Program-made: the position numbers and the translations under genes
Shown: piece after piece, positions 26,896 through 36,166 of the stretch
Layout: the number at the start of each line of letters is the position of its first letter
How positions within the stretch are numbered: position 1 is the stretch's first letter
Source: JBFMDN01 sp040753915
GTDB lineage: Bacteria; Desulfobacterota; Desulfomonilia; Desulfomonilales; Desulfomonilaceae
Direction of reading: 5' to 3'
Length of the DNA: 64,000 nucleotides
Assembly (NCBI GenBank): GCA_040753915.1
Contig: JBFMDN010000010.1
Location: forward strand, 1-64,000
Notes under the pieces: model-generated
What the model was told of the DNA's origin: nothing
The model's database searches: none
The model's input: the letters and a program-made list of their open reading frames with translations, nothing else

Positions 26896-28650
26896 ATGCA
26901 GAATCACCGACAATTCTGCGTTGAGGAATCGAAGCCGTGGTTCCGGCCGGAATCCGGATGGCCTGCCCATGTTCCCAAGAATTTGGAGTTTCCGAGGATC
27001 ACTCTCTACCAGCTCCTGGCCCAGCGGGCCGCGGAGACCCCCGAAGGTCCGGTACTTTGGTTCCTGGGTACCTTCATGAGTTACAGGAAACTACTGGGGC
27101 ACGTGGATGCATTCGCGTCGGGACTCAAGAATCTCGGGATAAAGAAAGGTGACACGGTAGCGCTGGCGATGCCCAGTTGCTTTCAGTATCCCATAGCCTT
27201 CTATGCGTGCTCCAAGCTGGGCGCGGTGGTTACCGGTGTCAATCCCATCAGCAAGCCCGCGGAGATACTTCATCAGTTGGATTCGACCGGGGCACGTATA
27301 CTGGTTGTGCTCGACGCCATATGTGAACCGCTCTTCGGACCGTTGCAGACCAGCCATCCGTTCGATGAGATTATCTCCACCAATCTCGTTGACCTCGTTG
27401 ACATGCCGCCGGAAAGCAAGACCATGGGCAAGCAGGCAGGGATGATACCATCCGGGCCGGTTCCGGACGCGGCAATCCAGTTCCTGGACTTGCTCGCCAC
27501 CGAGCCTTCCCCTGTTTCCGAGGACGTGTCCACCGACGACGTGGCCACATATGTTCTTACCGGTGGCACGACAGGCGTTCCGAAGGTGGCTGTGCTGACA
27601 CATTTCAACTGCGTATCCAGCGCTGTGAGCGTTGCGTGCTGGTTGTGGGATTCTCCGGGCTGCTGTCTCATCGGGATCTTGCCTCTTTTCCACGTTTTCG
27701 GCATGGCATGCCTGCATACCGCGATCCAGAATCACGGCTATGCCATTCTATTTCCGAAACCGCCGGAAACCGAGGACCTGCTCAAGACTGTCTGTGCTGT
27801 GGGAATGGACGGCAAGACGTTCTATCCCGGGGCAGAAGTACTGTTCCAACAGTTGGCAGCTTTCCCAAACCTGGACAAGTACCCTGTAGCGAAAAAAATC
27901 AACCGGTGCCTTTCCAGCGCTGGTCCGTTGCACTCGTACGTGAAGGACCGTTTCGAGGCGAGGCTCCCGGGGGTAGTGCTGCGAGAGGGATATGGTCTGT
28001 CGGAATCCAGCTCCGGCATCGCCATTGGCCCGTACGACAAAGAGTTCATTACAGGGAGTATCGGCCTTCCTATCCCGGGGGTGGAATGGAAAATCGTGGA
28101 CATGGAAGACGGCGAGAAGGAGTTGCCCCCGGGAGAAAGCGGAGAGTTGATCCTGTCCGCTCCCATGGTAATGAAGGAGTATCTCAACAATCGCGAAGAG
28201 ACCGCCGAAGCCCTTCGTGAGCGGGACGGAAAGATTTGGCTGTACACAGGGGACATCGGGTACATCGACGAGCTCGGACGCGTTTTTCTTAACGACCGGA
28301 AAAAGCAGCTCATCAAGGTGAAGGGCTACTCCGTATTTCCCACTGAGGTCGAGGAGCTGATAGCAAGACACGAGGCCGTTTTTGAGTCGTCGGTGGCCGG
28401 GTTGCCCGACGCGGATACAGGTGAAGCCATAAAGGCATGGGTGGTGCTTAAGGAGGAGTGGAAAGGGCGGGTAACGCCAGAGGAATTACGGGCATGGGCC
28501 AAAGAAAACATGACGCATTACAAGGTTCCCAAGTATGTGGAATTCATCGACACCATCCCAAAGACAATGGTGGGCAAAGTATTGCGAAGGGAGCTCAAAG
28601 AAGCCGATCCCATCTATAAGGCATTTCTGGAAGGCCAGAACCAGTCCTGA
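26896..28650 (+). CDS. AMP-forming acyl-CoA synthetase (long-chain fatty acid-CoA ligase-like)
   Basis: A 584-residue ANL-superfamily enzyme that activates a carboxylic acid to its CoA thioester. Motifs seen: the P-loop YVLTGGTTGVPKVAV (about 217-231), YGLSESSS, YTGDIGYID, DRKKQLIKVKGYSVFP, and the catalytic lysine near the C-terminus in KTMVGKVLRREL. The substrate chain length is not readable from sequence. The ATG at 26896 follows GAGGAGTGAG. A thiolase gene follows 32 bases later, so the pair likely serves fatty-acid or aromatic-acid degradation or synthesis of CoA intermediates. Confidence 0.93.
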   Translation: MQNHRQFCVEESKPWFRPESGWPAHVPKNLEFPRITLYQLLAQRAAETPEGPVLWFLGTFMSYRKLLGHVDAFASGLKNLGIKKGDTVALAMPSCFQYPIAFYACSKLGAVVTGVNPISKPAEILHQLDSTGARILVVLDAICEPLFGPLQTSHPFDEIISTNLVDLVDMPPESKTMGKQAGMIPSGPVPDAAIQFLDLLATEPSPVSEDVSTDDVATYVLTGGTTGVPKVAVLTHFNCVSSAVSVACWLWDSPGCCLIGILPLFHVFGMACLHTAIQNHGYAILFPKPPETEDLLKTVCAVGMDGKTFYPGAEVLFQQLAAFPNLDKYPVAKKINRCLSSAGPLHSYVKDRFEARLPGVVLREGYGLSESSSGIAIGPYDKEFITGSIGLPIPGVEWKIVDMEDGEKELPPGESGELILSAPMVMKEYLNNREETAEALRERDGKIWLYTGDIGYIDELGRVFLNDRKKQLIKVKGYSVFPTEVEELIARHEAVFESSVAGLPDADTGEAIKAWVVLKEEWKGRVTPEELRAWAKENMTHYKVPKYVEFIDTIPKTMVGKVLRRELKEADPIYKAFLEGQNQS

Positions 28651-28682
28651 TACGCAATTTCATGGCTCGAGGAGGACATCAT

Positions 28683-29894
28683 ATGCAGGAAGTTGTAGTA
28701 ACCGGTTACCTGCGGACAGCCCAAACGCGTTCCCGCCCCAACGATCCTTCGAGGGATCCGTTCGCTAAGATCAGAGTCGAAGAGCTGTTGGCCAAGCTGG
28801 TTGTTGCGCTCATCGAGCGCACGGGGATCAATGCCAATGATATAGATGACTTCGTTGTCGGATGTGCTCTGGCAGTGGGTGAACAGTGGACTTACGGGGG
28901 GCGCTTTCCCCTCTTCCTGGCAAACCTGCCAGAGACCATTCCCAGCAAGTTCGTAGACCAGCAATGCGGTTCCTCAATGGCCGGAATACATATTGGTTTC
29001 ATGGAGATTGCAACGGGGAATGCGGACATCGTCCTGGTTGGGGGCATGGAGCACATGACGAGGGTCCCCATGGGCGGGGATTCGCTCCAGAAAGGGCTCA
29101 TTGCTCCCAACATGGCTCTGTTCACCAACCCGGAATTCAGGCATTGGGACATGCAGACAGCGCTGAGCATGGGGCTGACTGCCCAGAAGCTCTTTTCACA
29201 GACCGACTTCACAAGGCGAGACATGGACGAATGGGCGCTGCGCTCCCACCGCCTTGCATTTCGGGCGCAGCAGGAAGGCTTCTTCGATGGCGAGATCTTG
29301 CCTGTGGAGGCTGAACAGGCTGACGGTAGCCGGCAGGTTGTTAGCCTGGACCAGGCTGTCCGTGGCGACACAACTCTTGAGGGCCTCTCGTCGCTTAAAC
29401 CCGCATTCAAAGAGGGACACGAAATTACCGCGGGCAATTCCTCTCCATTGAACGCGGGAGCGTCTGCTATGGTTCTTATGTCCAAGGATGCAGCGAAGAG
29501 TCGGGGCATCAAACCCATGGCAACTGTGCGGTCGATTGGGTTTGCCGGGGTCGATCCCACGATCATGGGGGCAGGCCCGGTGCCAGCGAGCAGAAAAGCA
29601 TTGGAGAAGGCCGGCTTACAGGTTTCTGACATCGATTTCTGGGAGATCAACGAAGCGTTCACCATCGTGGCACTCAACTGCATAAAGGAGCTTGGGATAG
29701 ACCCCGATCGTGTCAACATCATGGGAGGCGGGACAGCGATCGGTCACGCCCTTGGAGCCACAGGAGCGAGGCTCGTAGGAACGCTGGCCCGGATCCTTGC
29801 GGTAAAAGGAGGGCGCTACGGCTGCGCCAATGCATGTGTGGGTGGCGGCCAGGGAGTGGCCACGATCATCGAACGAGAACAATACGACTGGTGA
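28683..29894 (+). CDS. thiolase (acetyl-CoA C-acyltransferase family)
   Basis: A 403-residue thiolase that cleaves or forms beta-ketoacyl-CoA. Catalytic residues are visible: Cys95 in DQQCGSSMAG, NEAF, the His in GGGTAIGHALGATGAR, and the second Cys in NACVGGGQG. An atypical FP-LFLANLPETIPS stretch precedes the active Cys. The ATG at 28683 follows GAGGAGGAC, a strong site. It is paired with the acyl-CoA ligase upstream, fitting a beta-oxidation-like role. No hydratase or dehydrogenase lies in the window. Confidence 0.95.
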   Translation: MQEVVVTGYLRTAQTRSRPNDPSRDPFAKIRVEELLAKLVVALIERTGINANDIDDFVVGCALAVGEQWTYGGRFPLFLANLPETIPSKFVDQQCGSSMAGIHIGFMEIATGNADIVLVGGMEHMTRVPMGGDSLQKGLIAPNMALFTNPEFRHWDMQTALSMGLTAQKLFSQTDFTRRDMDEWALRSHRLAFRAQQEGFFDGEILPVEAEQADGSRQVVSLDQAVRGDTTLEGLSSLKPAFKEGHEITAGNSSPLNAGASAMVLMSKDAAKSRGIKPMATVRSIGFAGVDPTIMGAGPVPASRKALEKAGLQVSDIDFWEINEAFTIVALNCIKELGIDPDRVNIMGGGTAIGHALGATGARLVGTLARILAVKGGRYGCANACVGGGQGVATIIEREQYDW

Positions 29895-30007
29895 TCCATT
29901 CCTTCGGAAGCACGCTGACGTTGCAGCAGCGGACCATTGTGATGTTGATTCCCGTTTCGCTTTTTTGGTCGATTGGCGGGGCCGGGACCGATAAGCAGTA
30001 GTGAAGT

Positions 30008-30028
30008 GGGCGGGTATGAGACCCGCCC
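30008..30028. repeat. REP-like hairpin
   Basis: Perfect stem GGGCGGGT-ATGAG-ACCCGCCC downstream of the thiolase gene, like the hairpins at 4229 and 14400. A related GTGGGCGGGCATGAA fragment is at 30146-30160. It could double as a stable 3' end for the transcript. Confidence 0.65.
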
Positions 30029-30160
30029 CACCTGATTGTCGGAGCACATTTCCCGTAGCGCCGGCGTCTCACCGGTGCGCTGGTTTTGAACTGGCCTTGA
30101 AGGATGGGAAGGCTCTGAATCTGACCTTGGAGGAACCCTCTATCAGTGGGCGGGCATGAA

Positions 30161-30245
30161 GAAACAGTCTCGGAATTGCAGCAAATGTTAAAACCGTGGC
30201 ACGCTTTTTTTCTAAGCTCACCCTAGCTGTCTTCCAAAGGGCAGA
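30161..30245. repeat. MITE-like element, copy D (left part, degraded)
   Basis: Starts GAAACAGTCTCGGAATTG and continues close to the left arm of copy E (33356) through the GTGGCACGC block and the CTCACCCTAG segment, then diverges. No matching right end was found. It lies in the gene-free stretch 29895-30712, where open frames on either strand show no family resemblance. Confidence 0.65.
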
Positions 30246-30712
30246 GGCGCTAGCTTACCCAGGCTCCGATGACACTCGTGCCAGGCGTTCCATCTGGTTA
30301 AGACGCTTTCTGGTTGGTTCCGCGAGCTTTTGCACGATGGCATTCCAGTTCCTCATGCACGTTGCGAGCTTTCGTACGCCCGCATGGAGAGAGTGCTTCA
30401 CAGCATCGAGAATCGTGCGAGTCTGTCGCCACGCTGAAGGGACTCTCGTGGTGCTTTTATCCGAGTGCGCATCCTTGCTTTCCTTCTGTTGTGAGCGGGT
30501 ATCCCCAAGGGGAAAAATAGCGCTCTGCGCGTTGTATCGCCTCGATAAGGAAGGCCAAGAGGAGCTTAACATGGATCCAAGCCCTCGCACTGTCTGTATC
30601 CTTCCTTCGCTAGTGCCCCAGATGGCGCCAAGACTTCAGCCGCTTGAAAGCCAGCGCGATTTGCCATCTTCCTCTATAACATACCAGAATCGTCTCGGCC
30701 GGGAATGTACGG

Positions 30713-31927
30713 TCAAGGGTAGTAAATACGAAAACGCGTATGGTCTTCCAGGAGCGCCATCACTTGAGCGTAATGTTCGTTACGGGCAGAAGCGAGGGCA
30801 GTCAAGCCTCGTTTGTTCTTGGCGCCAATCTCAGCACCAGCTTCCAGTAAGAGTTTTGCGATCTCGAGGTACCCCTCTCCACAAGCAGCCATTAAAGAGG
30901 TAAAACCGTCTTTTGTTGCGGCATTAGCATTGGCGCCCGCATTAAGCAGTACTCTGACAATCTCTGTTTGGCCTCCAAATGAAGCGAGTATAAGAGGAGT
31001 GAATCCATTTTTGTTCGAATGATTGACGTCAGCCCCCTTATCGAGAAGCAACCGAACTACATCCGCCCTGCCCTTCCTAACAGCCTCTAACAGAGCCGTA
31101 CATCCATCCTTCGTCTGTGTCATATCCGTCTTTGCACCGTGGCCAAGGAGAGCAGCAACAACTTTGGTCATGCCGTGCGCCGAGGCCCAAATCAAGGGGG
31201 TCCTTCCGAAGAAATCCATGGCATCAACGTCTGCGCCGTAATCTAGGAGCAACATTGCTACCGAAGTATGACGCTTGCGGATTGCCAACGAAAGGGCCGT
31301 CAAGCCATCGCTATCTCGTATGTCGGTTCTTGCACCAGCTTGCAAAAGCGTATTGACCGTGTCGATCAGACCCCTTGAAGCAGCCTCCATGAGAGCGGTG
31401 CAGTTTCTGAGGCCTTGATGGTCAATCTCCGCACCTTTAGCCAACAGCTCATCAACAACTTCCGTGTGATCCCTCAAGGCGGCCCAGGTCAAGGCAGTTC
31501 TCCCGTTTTCGTCGGAGACATTCGGGTCTGCTCCTGCCTTGATCAACAGTTCCACCAGACCTCGATGCCCGGACATGGCGGCACGGATGAGAGGTGTGAA
31601 ACCATATCTGTCACTCGTCTCGATCTCCGCACCATTGGATATGAGAACCCTCGCAACGCGCTGCATCCCACGAAGGCATGAAACACTCAGAGCGGTGTCT
31701 CCGTCTTCATCCCGCGCATTGATGTTTGCACCTGCCTTTAGGAGCAGCATGACGAGTTGCTCGTCCCCCGCCCATGATGCAGCCATTAGAGGGGTCCTGC
31801 CGAAAGCGTCGACACAATCGGGAGGGTAATGGGCTTCGAGAGCCGTTCTGACGATGCCAACATCTCCCGCCTCAGCGGCTGTAACGAGATAGCCAGTCGT
31901 GAGCTGAGTCTCTCGCGATTCTTTCAC
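30713..31927 (-). CDS. cytoplasmic ankyrin-repeat protein
   Basis: A 404-residue protein made almost entirely of about eleven 33-residue ankyrin repeats, such as DAFGRTPLMAASWAGDEQ and NKNGFTPLILASFGGQTE. The N-terminal 20 residues are polar and there is no signal peptide. Ankyrin arrays bind proteins; no partner is evident. The start is uncertain among TTG 31936, GTG 31933 and GTG 31927. The last is chosen because GAAGGGAG is then nine bases away. It lies at the downstream end of the large signalling block, 400 bases from the nearest roadblock gene. Repeat type resembles the caspase-ankyrin protein at 55-58 kb. Confidence 0.88.
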   Translation of the reverse strand: MKESRETQLTTGYLVTAAEAGDVGIVRTALEAHYPPDCVDAFGRTPLMAASWAGDEQLVMLLLKAGANINARDEDGDTALSVSCLRGMQRVARVLISNGAEIETSDRYGFTPLIRAAMSGHRGLVELLIKAGADPNVSDENGRTALTWAALRDHTEVVDELLAKGAEIDHQGLRNCTALMEAASRGLIDTVNTLLQAGARTDIRDSDGLTALSLAIRKRHTSVAMLLLDYGADVDAMDFFGRTPLIWASAHGMTKVVAALLGHGAKTDMTQTKDGCTALLEAVRKGRADVVRLLLDKGADVNHSNKNGFTPLILASFGGQTEIVRVLLNAGANANAATKDGFTSLMAACGEGYLEIAKLLLEAGAEIGAKNKRGLTALASARNEHYAQVMALLEDHTRFRIYYP

Positions 31928-31949
31928 CGTCACCAACTCCCTTCCTACT

Positions 31950-32155
31950 TAGTAAGCAATTTCATAATTACTGTCACGTATTCTGCCATGACTCGGTCAG
32001 GAATCTGCGGTGCTTCAGAGACCTCGCGGTATCCCTTGTGGGCACCCAGGACGGGAACAACCCCCACACCTACAGTGCCAATAATGCGTTGACCAAGTGC
32101 AGCGCGGTGCAGACAAGGTACTATATTGGTATCATCGCCCACTTAGCCACCTGTC
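31950..32155. repeat. dispersed ~200-bp element, copy 2
   Basis: Resembles 4133-4340 along its length (see that entry). On the minus strand it holds a 65-codon frame ending APQIPDRVMAEYV...KLLTK, whose end matches the peptide of copy 1. A truncated, once-coding mobile or duplicated segment is one explanation. The rest of 31928-32309 shows nothing else. Confidence 0.6.
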
Positions 32156-32309
32156 GACGGCTGCAGTTCATCGAGATAGTATCATTTCCTCCAGTCATCA
32201 GAATAGAGGGGGCGGCCGAGACATGCCGCCCCAGATGGACCGGACCGAGGCGGTGGCAGAGGGGTCGAAACTGATTCCGCTGTCTCAAAAGAGACCCACG
32301 CCTCGCCCT

Positions 32310-32666
32310 CTACAGTTCAGCGACCATATTGGGGGAACGTTTCTTCATCTGCAGGCGCACATTGCCAAGGTTTGCTTCCAGTGAACAGACCAGACAAAGT
32401 AAGGCGTCTTTTCCGAGGGTTCCCATGACGAGAACTCCGTTGCTGAACTCGGACATGGATTGGGTGAGCGAGCCGACATTGAGTTCTCTACCCATCATCT
32501 CTGAGGAACCGAGCCCCGTGGAGATCACGGCGCCCACGGACTCAACATCCAGACTTCCGTCGCTCGAAACGCCCTCGATGACGAAACCGTCACGCCCTAC
32601 GATTACCGCGGCGGTTATTCCCTCAACTTTCACCATGTCGTTCAGTTGACTCTTTAAATTAGCCAT
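32310..32666 (-). CDS. roadblock/LC7 domain protein
   Basis: A 118-residue single-domain roadblock/LC7 (MglB-like) protein: VKVEGITAAVIVGRDGFVIEG at the start, GSSEMMGRELNVGSL in the middle, and a helical C-terminus. Such dimers regulate or bind MglA-type small GTPases, one of which is encoded at 35.6 kb. The ATG at 32666 follows GGGAGGAT. The gene is 66 bases downstream of the Cys-containing unknown gene on the same strand. Confidence 0.9.
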   Translation of the reverse strand: MANLKSQLNDMVKVEGITAAVIVGRDGFVIEGVSSDGSLDVESVGAVISTGLGSSEMMGRELNVGSLTQSMSEFSNGVLVMGTLGKDALLCLVCSLEANLGNVRLQMKKRSPNMVAEL

Positions 32667-32732
32667 CACGATCCTCCCTTCTTAGTCCCGATTTATCAGA
32701 AAATGATTTCAGCATGCGTGGAAGGCTCTAGG

Positions 32733-33194
32733 TCATTTGTCCGTCAGTTCCACGACCATCACTGTGTCGCCGGGCGCTCCCGCCGGTTCGAGCTTCTTGA
32801 GCCTGGCCTTTTTGCCCAAATTCTTCTCGGCAATGGCGATTGTCAACGCAGCGAAGGGGCATCCGTAAGGCGGTATTCCTTCTTCTTTAAGTCTGTTGGT
32901 CAGATCGAAAAAGGAACATTGGGTGATATTGGCGGTCAGCTCGTTTCCATTCAATGAGAAAATCATCTTGTCGCACAACCCGGTATTCACTGCGGTCTCA
33001 CCAAGCTTCTGAGACAGCTTGTCCACATTGTCCACGCATGAGAAATCAACCCCCAGTTTGCCCAGCTCATCGAGGATGTCGGGCGCTGCTTTGCGCATGA
33101 CAGCCGCTGAATTTTCTCCCACGAGACCATACAGGGCTTTGTAGAGGCCGTAGAGAATTCCGTTAACCGCCCTCGTATCAATCTTGTCTACCAT
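32733..33194 (-). CDS. hypothetical protein, possible methanogen-output-domain-like/V4R-like sensor
   Basis: A 153-residue protein. It begins VDKIDTRAVNGILYGLYKALYGLVGENSAAVMR over residues 2-34, followed by DILDELG and FSCVDNVDKL. The second half contains ITQCSFFDLTNRLKEEGIPPYGCPFAALTIA with two cysteines, resembling small ligand- or metal-binding output domains such as MetOD1 or V4R (weak resemblance, from memory). Its strong site CAGGAGG precedes the ATG. It is paired with a roadblock gene, so a signalling role is likely (inference). Confidence 0.7.
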   Translation of the reverse strand: MVDKIDTRAVNGILYGLYKALYGLVGENSAAVMRKAAPDILDELGKLGVDFSCVDNVDKLSQKLGETAVNTGLCDKMIFSLNGNELTANITQCSFFDLTNRLKEEGIPPYGCPFAALTIAIAEKNLGKKARLKKLEPAGAPGDTVMVVELTDK

Positions 33195-33355
33195 TTTGTC
33201 CTCCTGTCTCCATTCATCGTTGTTGAACTTCAGCCCCGGATGTTATCCGGTTGCGCGTCTTACTCTCCTTAGTGGTCGACGGCACAAATACGGTACCGTA
33301 TCTGCATCGCGGTGTACGTGGTGAGCGCATCGTTGGCACTGTGTGGGCGGCCCTG

Positions 33356-33572
33356 GAAACTGTCTCGGAATTGCGGCAAATTTTAAGATCGTGGCACGCT
33401 TGTTTTTTTGCACCCTCACCCTAGTCCTCTTCAGAAGGGAGAGGGGACTTGCAACGGCCTGGAATGAGAGTACCCTATCCCTCTGGGAGAGGGTGGGGTG
33501 AGGGCTCCCTGGGTAGTATACTCCCTCACCTTACCACTTTTTCTGCTGTTTCCCGAGTTTTGATACAGTTTC
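33356..33572. repeat. MITE-like element, copy E (complete)
   Basis: A 217-bp element starting GAAACTGTCTCGGAATTG and ending GAGTTTTGATACAGTTTC. The flanks CCTG and CTTG are a near-match 4-bp duplication. The interior carries GTGGCACGC and the CCCTCACCC/GGGTGAGGG blocks. It fills the space between two parts of the signalling block. The remainder of 33195-33689 holds only a hairpin at 33587. Confidence 0.8.
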
Positions 33573-33586
33573 CTTGTGCCTGCCGT

Positions 33587-33607
33587 GGGCACCCACAAGG
33601 GGTGCCC
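33587..33607. repeat. REP-like hairpin
   Basis: GGGCACCC-ACAAG-GGGTGCCC (33587-33607), the inverted form of the hairpin at 4204-4224. Confidence 0.65.
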
Positions 33608-33689
33608 CTATCGTCGTGGCAGATTACGTGATCGTATTTAGGAAATGGAGCACTTAGCGGTAGAGGCGGCGCCCTCCCCGAGCGCTTTG

Positions 33690-34859
33690 TTAGTTGCTGA
33701 TACACTTGATTGCTTCCTCCATGTTTCCATCTCTCAAAAGCTCCAAAGCCCGTTCAAGTTGCCGGAGTGACTTCTGGTCAGCCCCCTCATTGCGAAGTTC
33801 CCGGATTCGCTCCCCTAAAGCTATTTGAAGAGCGAGGACTTGCTCTTCCTCGCTATCTGCGGAGGCAAGCATCTCTCTGAACCGGTTTGCCCTTGATGGG
33901 GGGGGCGGGGCTGGTTGAGGCTTGTTCGAGACGTCGCCTTTGGAGACGGTTGAGGATGGTTTCTCAGGCGGTGGAGATTCTCTCTGTAGCGGCACGACGG
34001 CACGTGCCAAGTCGACGTCCAGTGGGTTTCCCATGCCGTCAACGAGGGCGAGTAGTTGAGCTACCGCCGCCTTGAGCCGACGAACATTATCCGTTATGTT
34101 CTCGGCAAGGTAATCCACAACATCTTGCGGAAATGAGCGTTCTCCCATGAAGTGTCTTATGAGATCCCGGCGTTCCGTTCGATCGCCCATCTGAAGGCTT
34201 ACGATAACGCCTCCGCCGAGGCGGGAGAGCAACCGTGATTCCACTCCGGCAAGGCGCGTCGGCGGAACATCTGAGCAGATTACCACCCACCGATGTGCTC
34301 TGGTCATGTGGTTCAACACCGAAAAAAGGTCTCGCTGGAGATTTTCGCGACCCTCACAGAGTTGAATATCGTCCACCAAGAGTATTTCCACCGACACCAA
34401 CCACTCCGTCAGTTCAGCCCTACATTTGAGGCGTTCAGCCCGCTCCAACTCTCGGTCCAGGTCTGCAGTATTGACCAGCAGAACATCCTTCTCTATCGCT
34501 GCGTTGGCAATTGCGGAGAGCAGGTGTGTCTTACCGAGCCCGATGTCTCCGTAGAGGTACAGAGGGTTGTAGGGGAGCCGAGTAGCGGTCTTGTGAGCAA
34601 CTGTTTTAGCAAGTTCCACGGCAAAGGAGTTGCCTTTACAGACTACGTAGTTCTCAAATGTAAGGTTCGGGTCTACTGGGTCGTTCATGAGCGCAGTTCT
34701 GGACTCGTATTTCCCAAGGCCTCTGATGCGGCGGTAAAGCTCTATACGATGAGCGGTACGCTCGTCGACGATGCCTTTCCGGACACTGAACTGCAAGAAA
34801 TCCGGTAGATCTCTCAGTTCAGGCTGTTTTGGTTTCGCGTCCATGTCACACCACATCAT
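33690..34859 (-). CDS. DnaA-like AAA+ ATPase without the DNA-binding domain
   Basis: A 389-residue protein. Residues 64-270 match DnaA domain III: NLTFENYVVCKGNSFA, Walker A GDIGLGKT (104-111), Walker B ILLVDD (159-164), sensor I in VVICSDVPP, the arginine-bearing SRLLSR (208-213), and sensor II NVRRLKAA (258-265). It lacks domain IV, the helix-turn-helix that reads DnaA boxes. Instead there is a proline-rich linker (about 285-315) and a helical C-terminal segment. An N-terminal 55-residue part is unlike DnaA domain I. Its start overlaps the upstream DUF4388-roadblock gene (ATGA). It is not the replication initiator; a regulatory or partner-binding ATPase is likely (inference). Confidence 0.85.
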   Translation of the reverse strand: MMWCDMDAKPKQPELRDLPDFLQFSVRKGIVDERTAHRIELYRRIRGLGKYESRTALMNDPVDPNLTFENYVVCKGNSFAVELAKTVAHKTATRLPYNPLYLYGDIGLGKTHLLSAIANAAIEKDVLLVNTADLDRELERAERLKCRAELTEWLVSVEILLVDDIQLCEGRENLQRDLFSVLNHMTRAHRWVVICSDVPPTRLAGVESRLLSRLGGGVIVSLQMGDRTERRDLIRHFMGERSFPQDVVDYLAENITDNVRRLKAAVAQLLALVDGMGNPLDVDLARAVVPLQRESPPPEKPSSTVSKGDVSNKPQPAPPPPSRANRFREMLASADSEEEQVLALQIALGERIRELRNEGADQKSLRQLERALELLRDGNMEEAIKCISN

Positions 34860-35548
34860 ATGAGTCCAACAGCAAGCTTGCCCACGCTCATCGATACCGA
34901 GCCCAAGGATGCCCGTTCGCTTGCAATCGCAATGACACAGCCCCCGTCGTGAAGACGAACCAGCACTACTGTTCCGAGATTATCCTGGATCAACATGCGG
35001 CTGACGGTCCCTCTGGAGTAGGACCCCATCAAAGTGTGGAGCATGGAACGAAGCTCCTCGATACCTTCTGGCGTTCCCTCCGCACCGTCGGCCGCGGCCC
35101 TGACCCTTCCATCGGAGTCGAGCACGGAAGCGTGCAACACGAAATCGTTGGCCCCGATGAACTCGGTCAGTTTGCCGACAAGAACTCTATCCATATCCCC
35201 TTGGTCGGAAAACGTTGCCGCTCGTTGTTGTTCCTTGGCTTTCAGTTCGTCATGGATCTTGAGTGCCTGCATAACCGCCCGGTGAAGATCCAGCTCAATA
35301 CTTCTGGCTTCGGGCTCCAAATCGTTAATGAACTCGAACGTACCGTCGCTCCAGTCCACCACGCGCACCAGGGCCTCCATTCCGGAAGCCTCCCCCAATT
35401 TGGCATGAACCAGTGAGCCGTTCTCATAAAACAGCTTGGCTTCACCCTCGGCTCCGGTGATGATGAGATGTCCGGTCTTGCGCCCGGTGTGGGGAAACTG
35501 CATAAGGTCGATTATGGCCATGTCCGCCAATGATCCTTTGAGCGCCAT
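34856..35548 (-). CDS. DUF4388 (PATAN) plus roadblock-like protein
   Basis: A 230-residue protein. The N-terminal half is a DUF4388/PATAN domain: MALKGSLADMAIIDLMQFP, then GHLIITGAEGEAKLFYENG and SLVHAKLGE (about 43-53). The second half (about 120-230) is roadblock/LC7-like: GANDFVLHASVLDSDGRVR and GTVVLVRLHDGG. PATAN domains are common in signalling proteins linked to type IV pili and motility. It is translationally coupled to the DnaA-like gene downstream and sits 26 bases after the MglA gene. Confidence 0.85.
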   Translation of the reverse strand: MALKGSLADMAIIDLMQFPHTGRKTGHLIITGAEGEAKLFYENGSLVHAKLGEASGMEALVRVVDWSDGTFEFINDLEPEARSIELDLHRAVMQALKIHDELKAKEQQRAATFSDQGDMDRVLVGKLTEFIGANDFVLHASVLDSDGRVRAAADGAEGTPEGIEELRSMLHTLMGSYSRGTVSRMLIQDNLGTVVLVRLHDGGCVIAIASERASLGSVSMSVGKLAVGLI

Positions 35549-35573
35549 CTTTCCATCTCCACCATGTTTCTGT

Positions 35574-36155
35574 TCAAAGTTGGAACTTTTCGATTACCTG
35601 TCGGCTCGCCGTCCGAATAGTTTCCATAACTCCTCTGCCTTCGACCGCCACCGCCTCAAAGATCGGCAGGCCGTTGAGTCCGAGTTGGCCTTCGAGGGTG
35701 CCCAAGGGGAGAAGATCTGAGAGGTCACGCTTGTTGTACTGCAGCACAAGCGGAAACCTTGTCCAATCGACGCCAAAACCTGAAAGGCTTTTTTGAAGCA
35801 TTGTAAAGCTCTCAATGTTCTCTTCGAGCCTGCTCTTCTGCGAGTCCGCCACAAACACCACGCCATCGGCTCCTTCCAGAATCAGACGGCGGCTCGCCTC
35901 ATAGAACACTTGTCCCGGCACGGTGTACATATTGAAGCGGACCGAGTAGCCCTCTATCCGACCGAGTTCCAGCGGGAAAAAGTCGAAAAAGAGCGTTCTT
36001 TCTTCTTGCGTGTCCAGAATAACGATTTCTCCTGTGCGCTCTTTGTCCAGGGCGCTGTGTATGTACATGAGATTGGTGGTCTTGCCGCTCATCCCCGGAC
36101 CGTAGTACACAATCTTGAAGGAGATCTCCTTGTCCTGATAATTGATATGCGGCAT
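35574..36155 (-). CDS. MglA-like small GTPase
   Basis: A 193-residue Ras-like GTPase of the MglA family. P-loop GPGMSGKTT (19-27), switch region TVPGQVFYEASR, and NKRD (about 141-144) are all present. In Myxococcus MglA sets cell polarity and drives type IV pilus or gliding motility, with roadblock MglB as its GAP. Here three roadblock-type genes sit around it. The ATG at 36155 follows AAGGAGCGG. An upstream GTG at 36170 would overlap the roadblock gene. Whether it controls motility here is unknown; no pil genes are in the window. Confidence 0.95.
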   Translation of the reverse strand: MPHINYQDKEISFKIVYYGPGMSGKTTNLMYIHSALDKERTGEIVILDTQEERTLFFDFFPLELGRIEGYSVRFNMYTVPGQVFYEASRRLILEGADGVVFVADSQKSRLEENIESFTMLQKSLSGFGVDWTRFPLVLQYNKRDLSDLLPLGTLEGQLGLNGLPIFEAVAVEGRGVMETIRTASRQVIEKFQL

Positions 36156-36166
36156 GATCCGCTCCT

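Noticed and set aside
30196..30903. 235-codon plus-strand frame
   Set aside because: It runs from a repeat into the antisense of the ankyrin gene and has unlikely composition.
33690..34859. Chromosomal dnaA and replication origin
   Set aside because: The DnaA-like protein lacks domain IV, no dnaN or gyrase genes adjoin it, and no DnaA-box cluster was seen.
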